Assembly (NCBI RefSeq): GCF_904849725.1
Contig: NC_058520.1
Span: forward strand, 399,417,993-399,481,992
Source of the DNA: Hordeum vulgare subsp. vulgare
Lineage: Eukaryota; Streptophyta; Magnoliopsida; Poales; Poaceae
Reading direction: 5' to 3'
Length of the DNA: 64,000 nt
The notes beneath the pieces were generated by a model that was not told the origin of the DNA, did not search any database, and saw only the letters and a list, made by a program, of their open reading frames with translations. Shown one piece after another: positions 34,765 through 44,970 of the stretch. Made by a program: the position numbers and the translations under genes. Positions within the stretch are counted from its first letter, which is position 1, and every line of letters starts with the position of its first letter.

Positions 34765-36353
34765 ACAAGATCACGTACTGCTCCTGAGTGGTATGGTAAT
34801 CTTGTCTTATCAATCATGTTGTTAGACAACAATGAACCTGCGAATTATGAAGAAGCAATGGTGGGCCCGGATTCCAACAAATGGCTAGAGGCCATGAAGT
34901 CTGAGACAGGATCTATGTATGAAAACAAAGTGTGGACTTTGGAAGTATTACCTCAAGGTCGCAAGGCTATTCAGAACAAATGGGTCTTTAAGAAGAAGAC
35001 GGACGCGAATGGTAATGTGACCGTTTATAAAGCTCGACTTGTGGCAAAGGGTTTTTCACAAGTTCAAGGAGTTGACTACGATGAGACGTTCTCACCGGTA
35101 GCGATGCTTAAGTCCGTCTGAATCATGTTAGCAATAGCTGCATTTTTCGATTATGAAATCTGGCAGATGGATGTCAAAACGGCGTTCCTTAACGGTTTTC
35201 TTAAGGAAGAGTTGTATATGATGCAACCCGAAGGTTTTGTCGAACAAAGAATGCTAACAAAGTATGCAAGCTCCAGTGATCCATTTATGGACTGGTGCAA
35301 GCATCTCGGAGTTGGAATAAGCGCTTTGATGAGGTGATCACAGCATTTGGGTTTATACAAGTTGTTGGAGAATCTTGTATTTACAAGAAAGTGAGTGGGA
35401 ACTCTATAGCGTTTCTAATATTATATGTGGATGACATATTGCTGATTGGCAACAATGTGGAGTTTTTAGAGAGCGTAAAAGATTACTTGAATAAATGTTT
35501 TTCAATGAAGGACCTAGGAGAAGCTGCTTACATATTAGGCATTAAGATCTATAGGGATAGATCAATACGCCTAATAGGACTTTCACAAAGCACATACCTT
35601 GATAAAGTTTTGAAGAAGTTCAAAATGGAGCGGTCCAAGAAGAGGTTATTGCCAGTATTACAAGGTATAAAGTTGAGTAAGACTGAGTGTCCACTAACTG
35701 CGGAAGATAGAGAAAAGATGAGTACCGTCCCCTATGCTTCAGCCATAGGGTCTATCATGTATGCAATGTTGTGCACTAGACCAGACATCAGCCTGGCCAT
35801 AAGTATGGCAGGCAGGTTTCAAAGTAATCCAGGAGTGGATCATTGGACGGCGGTCAAGAATATTCTGAAGTACCTGAAAAGGACTAAGGAAATGTTTCTC
35901 GTTTATGAAGGTGACGAAGAGCTCATCGTAAAGGGTTATGTCGATGCAAGATTTGACACTGATCCGGATGACTCTAAGTATCAAACCGGATACGTATTTA
36001 TTCGTAATGGGGGTGCGGTAAGCTAGTGCAGTTCCAAGCTAAGCGTCGTAGCAGATTCTACATGTGAAGCGGAGTACATGGCTGCCTCGGAGGCAGCTAA
36101 GGAGGGTGTCTGGATGAAGCAGTTCATGACGGATCTTGGAGTGGTGCCGAGCGCACTAAATCCAATAACTCTGTTCTGTGACAACACTGGTGCCATTGCT
36201 TTAGCAAAGGAACCAAGGTTTCACAAGAAGACTAGACACATGAAACAACGCTTCAACCTCATCAGCGACTACGTCGAAGGAGAGAACGTAAATATTTGCA
36301 AAGTGCGCACGGATCTAAATGTAGCAGATCCGCTGACTAAACATCTTCCATGA
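34762..36353 (+). pseudogene. Angela-type reverse transcriptase and RNase H
   Basis: RT starts around 34810 (EEAMVGPDSNKWLEAMKSE), with the KARLVAKGFSQ and [11 protein letters not shown] blocks, a frameshift near 35245 in the PEGFV region, YVDD at 35424-35435, and the TRPDISLAISMAGRF block. RNase H follows (YVDARFDTDPDD, STCEAEYMAASEA, FCDNTGAIALA, KKTRHMKQRFN) to TGA 36351-36353. Stops are TGA 35119-35121 and TAG 36024-36026, both compatible with a single transition from Arg and Trp codons. Confidence 0.88.
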
Positions 36354-36458
36354 GCAAAGCATGATCAACACCAGAACTGTATGGGTGTTAGATTCATTCC
36401 AATGTAAATCGCATGGTGATGTGAGACTAGATTATTGACTCTAGTGCAAGTGGGAGAC
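36354..36458 (+). other. Angela-type 3' UTR and polypurine tract
   Basis: A short tail ends in GCAAGTGGGAGAC (36446-36458) directly before the LTR, the expected PPT of this group. Confidence 0.85.
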
Positions 36459-36609
36459 TGTTGGAAATATGCCCTAGAGCCAATGATAAAATAGTTATTA
36501 TTATATTTCGTGTTTCAAGATAATCGTTTATTTTCCATGCTATAATTGTATTGAATGAAAGCATAGATACATGTGTGGATATATAGACAAAACAATGTCC
36601 CTAGTAAGA

Positions 36610-39054
36610 TGAAAGGACGTGGATGTCGCCTAGAGGGGGGGTGAATAGGCGCTTTAAAATAATTATGGTTTAGGCTTGAACAAATGCGGAATAAAACTAA
36701 CGTTTAATTTGTCAAGCACAAAACCTACAACAATTAGGCTCACCTATGTGTACCAACAACTTATGCTAAGCAAGATAAACAACTAAGTGATAGCAACATA
36801 TATGACAATAAACAATATGGCTATCACAAAGTAAAGTGCATAAGTAAAGGGCTCGGGTAAGAGATAACCGAGGCACGCGGAGACGATGATGTATCCCGAA
36901 GTTCACACCCTTGCGGATGCTAATCTCCGTTGGAGCGGTGTGGAGGCACAATGCTCCCCAAGATGCCACTAAGGCCACCGTAATCTCCTCACGGCCTCGC
37001 ACAATGCAAGATGCCGCGATTCCACTAAGGGACCCTTGAGGGCGGTCACTGAACCCGTACAAATGGCAACCCTTGGGGGCGGTTACCGTTACCCGTACAA
37101 ATTGCTTGGGGCAATCTCCACAACCCAATTGGAGACCCCGATGCTTGCCCGGAGCTTTACACCACAATGATTGAGCTCCAAGACACCACCAAGCTTCTAG
37201 GACGCCAAAGCATCCACGAAGAACAATCTCTAGGGTACTAAGTACCAAAGCATAATAAGCTTCTCAACTTCTTACTTCGACGTATCACCATGGAGAACTC
37301 AAACCGATGCAACTAATGCAATGGCAAGAACACACGAAGTGGTCAAGTCTCTCACACTCAGATCCCTCCACAACAACAAAACCTATGGAGAAATATGAGA
37401 GGAAGAACAAGGAGCTCACAAAGAACTGCAAGATCTAGATCCTAGGGGTTCCCCTCACATAGAGGAGAAAGTGATTGGTGGAGATGTGGATCTAGATCTC
37501 CTCTCTCTTTTCCCTCAAGAACAAGCAAGGATCATTGGAGGGATTGAGAGTTAGCAAGCTCTAAGAAGGTCAACAACGGGGGAAGAACACGAGCTCAATG
37601 GATAAGTTAAGACCAAGGGGGAAGAAGACTCCCTTTATATAGTGGGGGAAGGAATCAGACCGTTACCCCCACTTACACCCCGAGCCCAGCGGTACTACCG
37701 CTGGCTGCAGTGGTACTACTGCTGACCCTCCAGCGGTAGTACCGCTGGCTGCAACGGTAGTACCGCTGAGCCCATGGTAGCACAAAGATACTACCGGGCC
37801 AACCACCGCCAAGAAAGTCTTCGCAAAAAAGTCCGACGTAGTACGGCCGCAAGGATGACGGTACTAAAGTCCTGGAGCGGTACTACCACTGACCAGGGGC
37901 AGTACTACCGCTGGGCCAGCAGTACTACTGCCAGCTCTAGCGGTACTACCGCTAGGTCCAGCGGTACTACCGCTCGCCACTGAAACAACCATAACTTTCG
38001 CATACGAGCTCCGAATCGAGCAAACCCAAGCTTGTTGGATTCAAGACGACAAGAGCTGTACTAACAGCAACCTCTATGAAAGTGCCAATGATATAGAGAT
38101 ATGAGACCTCTATGAATGAAGAACCGGCAAAAACTCCAACATTGAAAACATCATAGTAGATGCATATGGACTCCGTTTTCGATGAACTCAAGCTTGTCAT
38201 GAAGATGACCATAAGCTCTAAAACTCACAAAGAGGAACACCAAATAAGAACCAAGAAGTATGATGCAAGGATGGAAATGGTTTGAGCTCTCAATGAACGA
38301 TACGATCAAGCTACTCACTTGAGAGCCCCCCCTTTGACAGAACGACATTCTATCCTAAAACAGAAAACCTATCAAGGGCAAACCTATACCTTGCACCTCG
38401 TCCTCTTGAGCTAGATGACGATGATCTTGGCTTCCTCAAGATGGACCACCTTCTTGATTACGTTGTCTTGATGAATACTAGTTGATTGCTCCCCCATACA
38501 CAACATGGGTGAGCCGCTCTTTAGTATATCTTCATAAGTCCATTGCCACCACAATGGACGGCAGGCTTCAAGCATGATATCTTCGTGCTGATTCACTTGA
38601 ACTTGCACACCGCAATCTTGATGACGATCACCACTTGACGTCATCCTTCATGGGTTGTATGAGATCTTCCTCTAGACGCAAGACCATGGAGACACACCTA
38701 ACCCCATATATAACTCTCACGAAGACCATGGGTTAGTACACAAACACGTAATGGACAATGCTTACCATACCATGGGATCACTTGATTCCTCTCGGTACAT
38801 CTTGTACACTTTGTGTGTTGATCATCTTGATTTACTCTTTGTCTCAGATCTTGAGCAACCTTGTGTCTCTATGACCATTCTTTGGATAATACCTTGAATA
38901 CCATCTTGGTCATCATATAAACTCCTTGAACCCAACAGATGGACTTCAAGAAGTGCCTATGGACAAATCCTATAAATATAACTTAAGGCAACCATTAGTC
39001 CATAGGAATTATCATCAATTACCTAAACAACATATGGAGATATATGCTCTAACA
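36610..39054 (-). repeat. Solo LTR of another large LTR family
   Basis: This is 2445 bp. On the minus strand it starts TGTTAGAGCATATATC (39054) and ends GTCCTTTCA (36610). Flanks are TAAGA (36605-36609) and TAAGC (39055-39059); the uninterrupted 5' LTR of the host reads TAAGC, so this is a 5-bp TSD with one later change. No internal domain is present, so it arose by LTR-LTR recombination. A relative lies at 56871. Confidence 0.88.
37688..37974. repeat. Cluster of near-palindromic 15-mers in the solo LTR
   Basis: AGCGGTACTACCGCT (37688-37702, 37939-37953, 37960-37974) and its reverse complement AGCGGTAGTACCGCT (37732-37746) recur, with several degenerate copies between. Each can fold into a 7-bp hairpin. 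Confidence 0.85.
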
Positions 39055-40374
39055 TAAGCCTCTAGTTGGCTAGCGAGTTGATCAAGGATGGTTAAGGTTT
39101 TCTGACCATATGCAAGTGTTGTTACTTGATAACTGTATCACATCATTAGGAGAATGATGTGATGGACAAGACCCAAATTATAAACGTAGCATGTGATCGT
39201 GTCATTTTGTTGCTATTGTTTTCTGCGTGTCAAGTATTCATTCCTATGACCATGAGATCATGTAACTCATTGACACCGGAAGGAAAACCTTGTGTGTATC
39301 AAACGTCACAACGTTACTGGGTGACTATAAAGGTGCTCTACAGGTATCTCCGAAGGTGTCCGTTGAGTTAGCATGGATCAAGACTCGGATTTGTCACTCC
39401 GTGTGACGGAGAGGTATCTCGGGGCCCACTCAGTAATACAACATAACATATAAGCCTTGCAAGCAATGTGATTCAAGTGTAAGTCACGGGATCTTGTATT
39501 ACGGAACGAGTAAAGAGACTTGCCGGTAACGAGATTGAAATAAGTATAGAGATACCGATGATCAAATCTCGGGCAAGTAACATACCGAAGGACAAAGGGA
39601 ATGTTATACGGGATTATATGAATCCTTGGCACAGAGGTTCAACCGATAAGATCTTCGTAGAATATGTAGGATCCAATATGGACATCCAGGTCCCGCTATT
39701 GGATATCGACCGAGGAGTGTCTCGGGTCATGTCTGCATAGTTCTCGAACCCGCAGGGTTTGCACACTTAAGGTTCGATGACGTTTTAGTATAGTTGAGTT
39801 ATAGGTGTTGGTGACCGAAGGTTGTTAGGAGTACCGGATGAGATCACGAACATCACGAGGGTTTCCAGAATGGTCGGGAAACGAATATTGATATATAGCA
39901 TGGTTTCATTTGGTCACCAGAAAGATTCCGGGCATTACCGACAGTGTACCGGGAGTGACGAATGGGTTCCGGGTATTCACTGGGAGGGGCCCACCCACCC
40001 GGGAGTGAGCCCAATAGCACTAGGGTGGCGCACCAGCCCAGTGGGTTGGTGAGGCCAGCCCAAGTGGGCTATGGCACCACAAGAATAAAAAACCAAAGGA
40101 AAAGAAAAAAAGGAATGAGGGAGGTGGGAAGGAAGGAGTGGACTCCTCCTTCCCTAAACCGAATCGAGGTGTCGTCCGTTCGGTGCTAGATCGGGACGGA
40201 TCATGGGATGGATCGTGGGACGACGATGATTTGAATCATGAAGCTGTACCACTACATCAACCGCGTTTCTACAAGGGTATGTGGATCCAATCTCTCTCTC
40301 GTAGATGAACATCACTATGATAGGTCTTCGTGTGCGTAGGAATTTTTTTGTTTCCCATGCAACGTTCCTCAACA

Positions 40375-41312
40375 CCAACAGACTGATGGAATTCCTCATG
40401 AAGCCTTTCGCCAAGGACCAACCTCCAAGGACTCGCTTTGTGGTTCAGGACTTGAAGTACGAACCACGAACAATCTACATAATCCTGGCCAATGTCATCG
40501 CTCCTATCAAAGGCCATGACGATGAAGAAGATGTCGTAGGCATCATGAATAATATCCTTTTCAATGTCATCCATGGCATACCAATGAATCTTCATGAATT
40601 CTTCCTGAGGACTTTGGCTGATAATGCACTGGCACCTTTTGAAATGAGGATTTATGCACCGTGGATCATGAGATTCATCAGAAGCAGGTCATGCATCAAC
40701 TACCATGCTGATTTTCCTAATCACATCGGATATCTGTCGCCAATCAGAGTCATCAAGAAAACATTTGAGCCTGTTGAAGGCAAAGGCAAATCTGTGATTG
40801 ATGAAGGAAATCGGCCCCTTGATGGCCATTTTCGTCAAGCGGAGTGATATTCTTCATATGATGACACTGCTACCCAAAATCCACCAAGCCCAACTGCCCC
40901 ACGAGTGATGAACAACAAAGAGCTACTCCTCAGTCTTCATCAGAATGTCGGTCGCAATCACAAATGGGTCAAACGTCAATTTAGTGCCATTGTGAAAACC
41001 CTCAACGAGACTCACAACGCAGTGAGGAAAAATCACTATTGTCTTCATGAGGTGTTTGATCATACCTAGGCCACCTTGGCTCATCTGAAGACTCGAGAGG
41101 AACTTGAGGAATTGGAGTTTACTCAGGACTTTGACTGGTCGTGGCCTCCCAAGAAGAAATTCAAGCCAATTCCAGTTCCTGACCTTGAGGACAATTTTTT
41201 TTCTTCATTCCGCACTGCTGAGTCAGATGAAGAACCAGAAGACACTGCAACTGGTCCAAGGAAGAAGCCTGTCACCAAGAATCCTCACGCCTCTTCATCA
41301 GCCAATAAGTGA
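40375..41312 (+). pseudogene. Maximus-2 third ORF, C-terminal part
   Basis: It resumes after the CCAAC duplication with NRLMEFLMKPFAKDQPPRT, matching 14127 onward of Maximus-1. The frame is open to TGA near 40846, then continues readable through a TAG near 41066 to TGA 41310-41312 (KNPHASSSANK). The globular region is about 85-90 percent alike in the two copies by eye, much better kept than the low-complexity N-terminal half. Confidence 0.78.
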
Positions 41313-41841
41313 AATTCTTCATGGGGCATTAGTCCTCAGTTTTGTCCCTTTTTGTCACTTGATGACAAAGGTGGAGAAATCTGAGTTAGTCTTCAAACGA
41401 CATCTATTTTGGGGCTTATAAACATTATTAAGTTACAAACTATTGGTTCTTCTGCAATGTTTTATGTAATGAGTTGTAACTTAAGCCCGATGGCGCTCTG
41501 ACTCTTTTGAACGTTTTTCTTCGCATGCTTATTCCTCAAAGTATATTAGTGCAGGCATGCTGAAATTCGTCAGACACCATTTATCATCATGCATTCTCAA
41601 AATTCCTCATTTTATATGTCAAATGTATGCATGATTTACAAGATACAGGGGGAGATCTCCATATATAAATCAGCAATGTGCATCTGCTGTGAAAAGCAAA
41701 TTCCTCAAAATATGCACATCTTGAGGGGGACTCTCTTAGTATCTTGATTTCAAATTCCTCAAACTCAGTATTTACACTTCATATTTTTATCCCCGTTGAA
41801 AACTTAACCTAATTGTCATCAACCACCAAAAGGGGAGAGGT
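41313..41841 (+). other. Maximus-2 3' UTR and degraded PPT
   Basis: Homologous to 15075-15602. The purine tract is AAAGGGGAGAGG at 41828-41840, with a changed terminus. Confidence 0.75.
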
Positions 41842-43254
41842 TATAAGTGCATCTAGCGCCCTTAGTGATTTTGGTGGTTTGAAGACTTATATGTTAAGTA
41901 ACTAATGTGTTTATAAGTGTACACATGCTCTATAAGTCGCTGAGAAGTTTGAGTTATACGATAAATATCAACCCCTAAAAATGAATATCTCCGGCTGAGG
42001 AAATTGGTCTAAACTTGAAGACTTTGATCGCAAAGAAATTGCGATGAAATTAATATTCCTCGTGAAGATATTGAAGATGAGAAATTTGGTGTGTCCTGAA
42101 GAAAAACTGTGTGAAGACTTCGAAGCATGAAGATTTACTCTTTCTGTTTCGTTTTCTTTACACTTGAGTCTTAGGAACACCGTACTGTTAAAGGGGTCGA
42201 GGTAATACTACGAAATGAATTTCCTCATGATGCTCAACCCAAGCCTAAACCTACAAAAGCCTCAAGTGAGGAATATGAGAAACATGAGGACTTTCACAGT
42301 TGAAAGTTCCGACCGTTGCCGCGACACGCGCCACCTCACCGATCTTATCCACACCAACGGTCACAATATTTAAGGGCATTTATGTCAAATCATGTCGGGA
42401 TGCTCCGAGGCTATAAATAGCCACCCCCACAACCACTAGCTGGTTGGCTGCTCCGAGAGAAACTGACACTTGTCATTTAGAGCAACCCAAATTCCTCAGA
42501 GTCTTCAAGAGTAAATCATCAAGTGAGGAAATACCCCAAACACCAAACCACAAACCAAAAGCCAAGTGATTGAGCATCACTGAAGAATTTGTTCGTGTGT
42601 GGAACTGAAGCCTTTTACCTTTGAGGATTGTGCATCCTCTAGACGGTTAGGCGTCATGGGCTAGAGCAATTCAACAGTCAATTGTGGATCGCCGGGTGAC
42701 CGAGTTTGTGAGGGTTTGGAAGTCTGCCCTGAAAAATTACCACGAGTGTTGGGCGAGGACTGTGTGTCCTTAGCTCAAGAAGAATACGGAAGGGACTATG
42801 TCCCGGGACTGTGTGTCCATTGGTTTCAATACCAGGGCGCTCCGAACCAGACGTACAACTATCACAGCAGTTGGAACTGGGTCATCAACTACTGTCTTCA
42901 TCGAGCTACGGGTTCTATTTATCCAACTCTTTCATTTCCTCATAGTTGTATGTTGAGGACTTTCACTTGTACTGTTTGAAGAATTTGTGTGAAGACTTTC
43001 TCTGAATTTCCTCAGCCTCAAATTCTTCAGTCTAGTTAATCTTCACCTGCATTCTGTGTACCTGCGTACTGTCCAAACCAATTCTCATAATCTTCATCAA
43101 GTAATCTGCCGTGTAATCTTTGGACCTCTGATCCCGCGCTATTTCCGCTGCACGTAATTCATCAGTGAGGAATTTCCTCAAAAGGAATTTCCTCAGCGAT
43201 GAAATTCTAAAAATCGCCTATTCACCCCACTCTAGTCGATATAACACACTTTCA
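41842..43254 (+). repeat. Maximus-2 3' LTR
   Basis: This 1413-bp LTR is homologous to 15603-17012. The start is TATAAGTGC, where the canonical TG has mutated to TA; the end is ACACACTTTCA. The TATA box is at 42412-42419 (TATAAATA). Confidence 0.87.
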
Positions 43255-43566
43255 TATTCACAATTTATACTTGCTACTATTGATATATCTTGTATTTAGT
43301 GTGAATTGCTAACTTGTACCATACACTTCCATATCTCGTGATATTGCTCAAGTAAGTTTGTGTAATTTACTTGTGCTTGTTTAGTATCCTTGTTGTGCTC
43401 ATCTTATCAGAACAAGTTGTTGGTACACTTAGTTGAGCCTACTCTATTTAGGATCTGTGCTTGAAACATATTCACTTAGTTTATTTCCATATTAGGATAT
43501 AGCCAAATCCGTAAAAGATTTTAAAACGCCTATTCACCCCCACTAGGCGACATCATGGTCCTTTCA
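43255..43566 (+). repeat. 3' end of the LTR that received Maximus-2
   Basis: The 312 bp end CGCCTATTCACCCCCACTAGGCGACATCATGGTCCTTTCA-like (43529-43566; see the motif split at 43529 and 43556). The last ~130 bp resemble the end of the solo LTR at 36610 (minus strand), including TTGGTACAC, GAGCCTA and GTGCTTGA. Its 5' part is not visible. Confidence 0.65.
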
Positions 43567-44584
43567 CCATCATATGAGGGCGCGCGTGGAACACATCTTA
43601 GGGCTACTAGTATGTTGATAGGAGTATGCATAGGGCGACCGAGTGAAAAATATTACCGAGGCTCATCGTAGAAAATGATGCATATGAGATTGAAGGGGAC
43701 TAATATATCTTAATGCTATGATTGAGTTTACCTTAATGAACTTGTTAGTAGTTGCAGATGCTTGCTAATAGTTCTAATCATAAATGTATATAATTCCAAG
43801 TAAGGGATGATATGCTACGAGAGGCCTCTCCCACATATAAACTCGTGGTCGGTTTAATTTCGTAGCTAATTGCCTAGGGACAATTCCGCACACTTCATCA
43901 TCCCTATTTCACACATGCTATTTTTATTATATTGTAATGTGTTCTATAATTATCTAGACATCACCTATCTTTTATATTCAAGTTCTCTATTATCTTTTAA
44001 AACCTAACTTTCATACCCATAAAGTGGTTCTATTTTTTTTAGATGAACCAAACACTAAGTGTATGTGCTATTGCATCACTAGTAGATATAACATGAAAGA
44101 ATATTGATCTTACCTTTTAGCTCCTTGTGGGTTCTACATTCATACTTTTGACTTTTATCTTTAAGGAGAGGTCGCTCAACGACTCCTCCGTCAATGCCGG
44201 CAAGGGCAAGACCGTCGCTAGGGCTCCACGAGTGTTGTTAGCATTGGTCATGGCGGCTCTTCGCACCGCGCAGGAGGAAACAGAGCGGCTCCTTTGCGAG
44301 CGTCACGCAGTGCCGAGAGAAGGTTGCCGCGGCAGACTTGCGCCCTTCCACCGCTAGAGGGCCGACGACATGGACGATGGTAGTGCAGCCGTGCAGGGCG
44401 CCCACGCATACGAGGTCGTCGTCCGCTACGAGGTTTAGTTTTTCTTTCTTTTTAATTTTAGACTAAAAGGCCGAAATATGGGTCGTCCTATGTAAATTAT
44501 GTTCGAACATGAATTCAATCCGTTTTGTTTAGTGAAACTGTACGTGGTCCGACTGTGATTTTGGTGTCACCGTTGAAGGTGTCC
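43567..44584. other. Low-copy-looking flank, with a GC-rich fragment at 44160-44430
   Basis: This is mostly AT-rich sequence with no recognised repeat end. At 44160-44430 a GC-rich segment could encode AALRTAQEETERLLCERHA, ending at 44357. It may be a gene fragment carried by a transposon or a remnant of one, but no family is recognisable and I make no functional call. Confidence 0.35.
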
Positions 44585-44847
44585 GGCTGGTTATAATAGG
44601 TAGTATCATATACTAGTATCATGCATATGATACTAGTGTATGATACCACATCCGTAATGCATAGTATCATATGGTAGTATCATAACGTAGTTCATTTATT
44701 GCCATGCAAGACACATAGTAGCACATCATTTAATATGATACAGTAGTATCGATACTCAACCTCTCTTTCTTCATTTAATTCTATTTTATTTCATCAAAAT
44801 TGCTTAGTTGACATGCATGATACTACTAGCTATGATACTGCGCAGCC
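44585..44847. mobile_element. MITE upstream of the WDR43-like gene
   Basis: This is about 263 bp with ends GGCTGGTTATAATAGG and GCGCAGCC, matching in layout the Triticeae MITE group with GGCTGGTCATAGTGGG-type ends. A large internal near-palindrome (44600-44650, built on AGTATCATATACTAG and GTATGATAC) and many TAGTATCAT units are present. The right end is mutated and no clear TSD is visible. Confidence 0.6.
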
Positions 44848-44970
44848 TAATTGATGATTTCGTTGGACTAAAGAAAAACTCCTTCCCTAAAAAAAAAAAA
44901 CTCCGTCCTCTCTCAAAAAGAAAAAGAAAAAGCCCTCGCTTCTGCCCTCCCTACGCCGTTACCGCCAGTC

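Larger units (their letters stand above)
22080..40374 (+). mobile_element. Angela/WIS/BARE1-type Copia element, with two nested insertions
   Basis: The LTRs start TGTTGGAAATATGCCCTAG and end TTCCTCAACA, which I recognise as the BARE1/WIS/Angela group. The target duplication CCAAC is perfect (22075-22079 and 40375-40379). The order is LTR, leader, gag, PR, IN, RT, RNase H, PPT, LTR. A Gypsy element (25445-32890) splits gag and a solo LTR (36610-39054) splits the 3' LTR. Without these the element is about 8.4 kb. The coding region has stops and shifts in every domain. Confidence 0.9.
36459..40374 (+). repeat. Angela-type 3' LTR, split by a solo LTR
   Basis: Its own sequence is 36459-36609 and about 39055-40374, net about 1.47 kb. 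It keeps 132 bp lost from the 5' LTR. It lacks about 320 bp (5' LTR ~23200-23523), including the TATA region, and about 22 bp near 40270. With no core promoter it should not drive transcription from this side. Confidence 0.88.
17013..43254 (+). mobile_element. Maximus-2: second Maximus-like element, host of nested insertions
   Basis: Its own sequence is 17013-22079 plus 40380-43254. It starts inside RT at the codon where Maximus-1 ends, so Maximus-1 inserted into it. The bases at 17013-17030 align with 9048-9066 with only transition-type differences plus the first base. The third ORF is split by an Angela-type element with target duplication CCAAC (22075-22079 and 40375-40379). The 3' LTR is at 41842-43254. 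The 5' half is not in the window as a recognisable block. Confidence 0.8.

Noticed and set aside
37688..37974. Possible CRISPR-like repeat array
   Set aside because: Units are near-palindromes in both orientations, irregularly spaced and degenerate, within a plant LTR.
44127..44357. 76-codon ORF as a gene
   Set aside because: No recognised domain, an AT-rich start joined to a GC-rich end, and no supported splice sites; kept only as a possible fragment.
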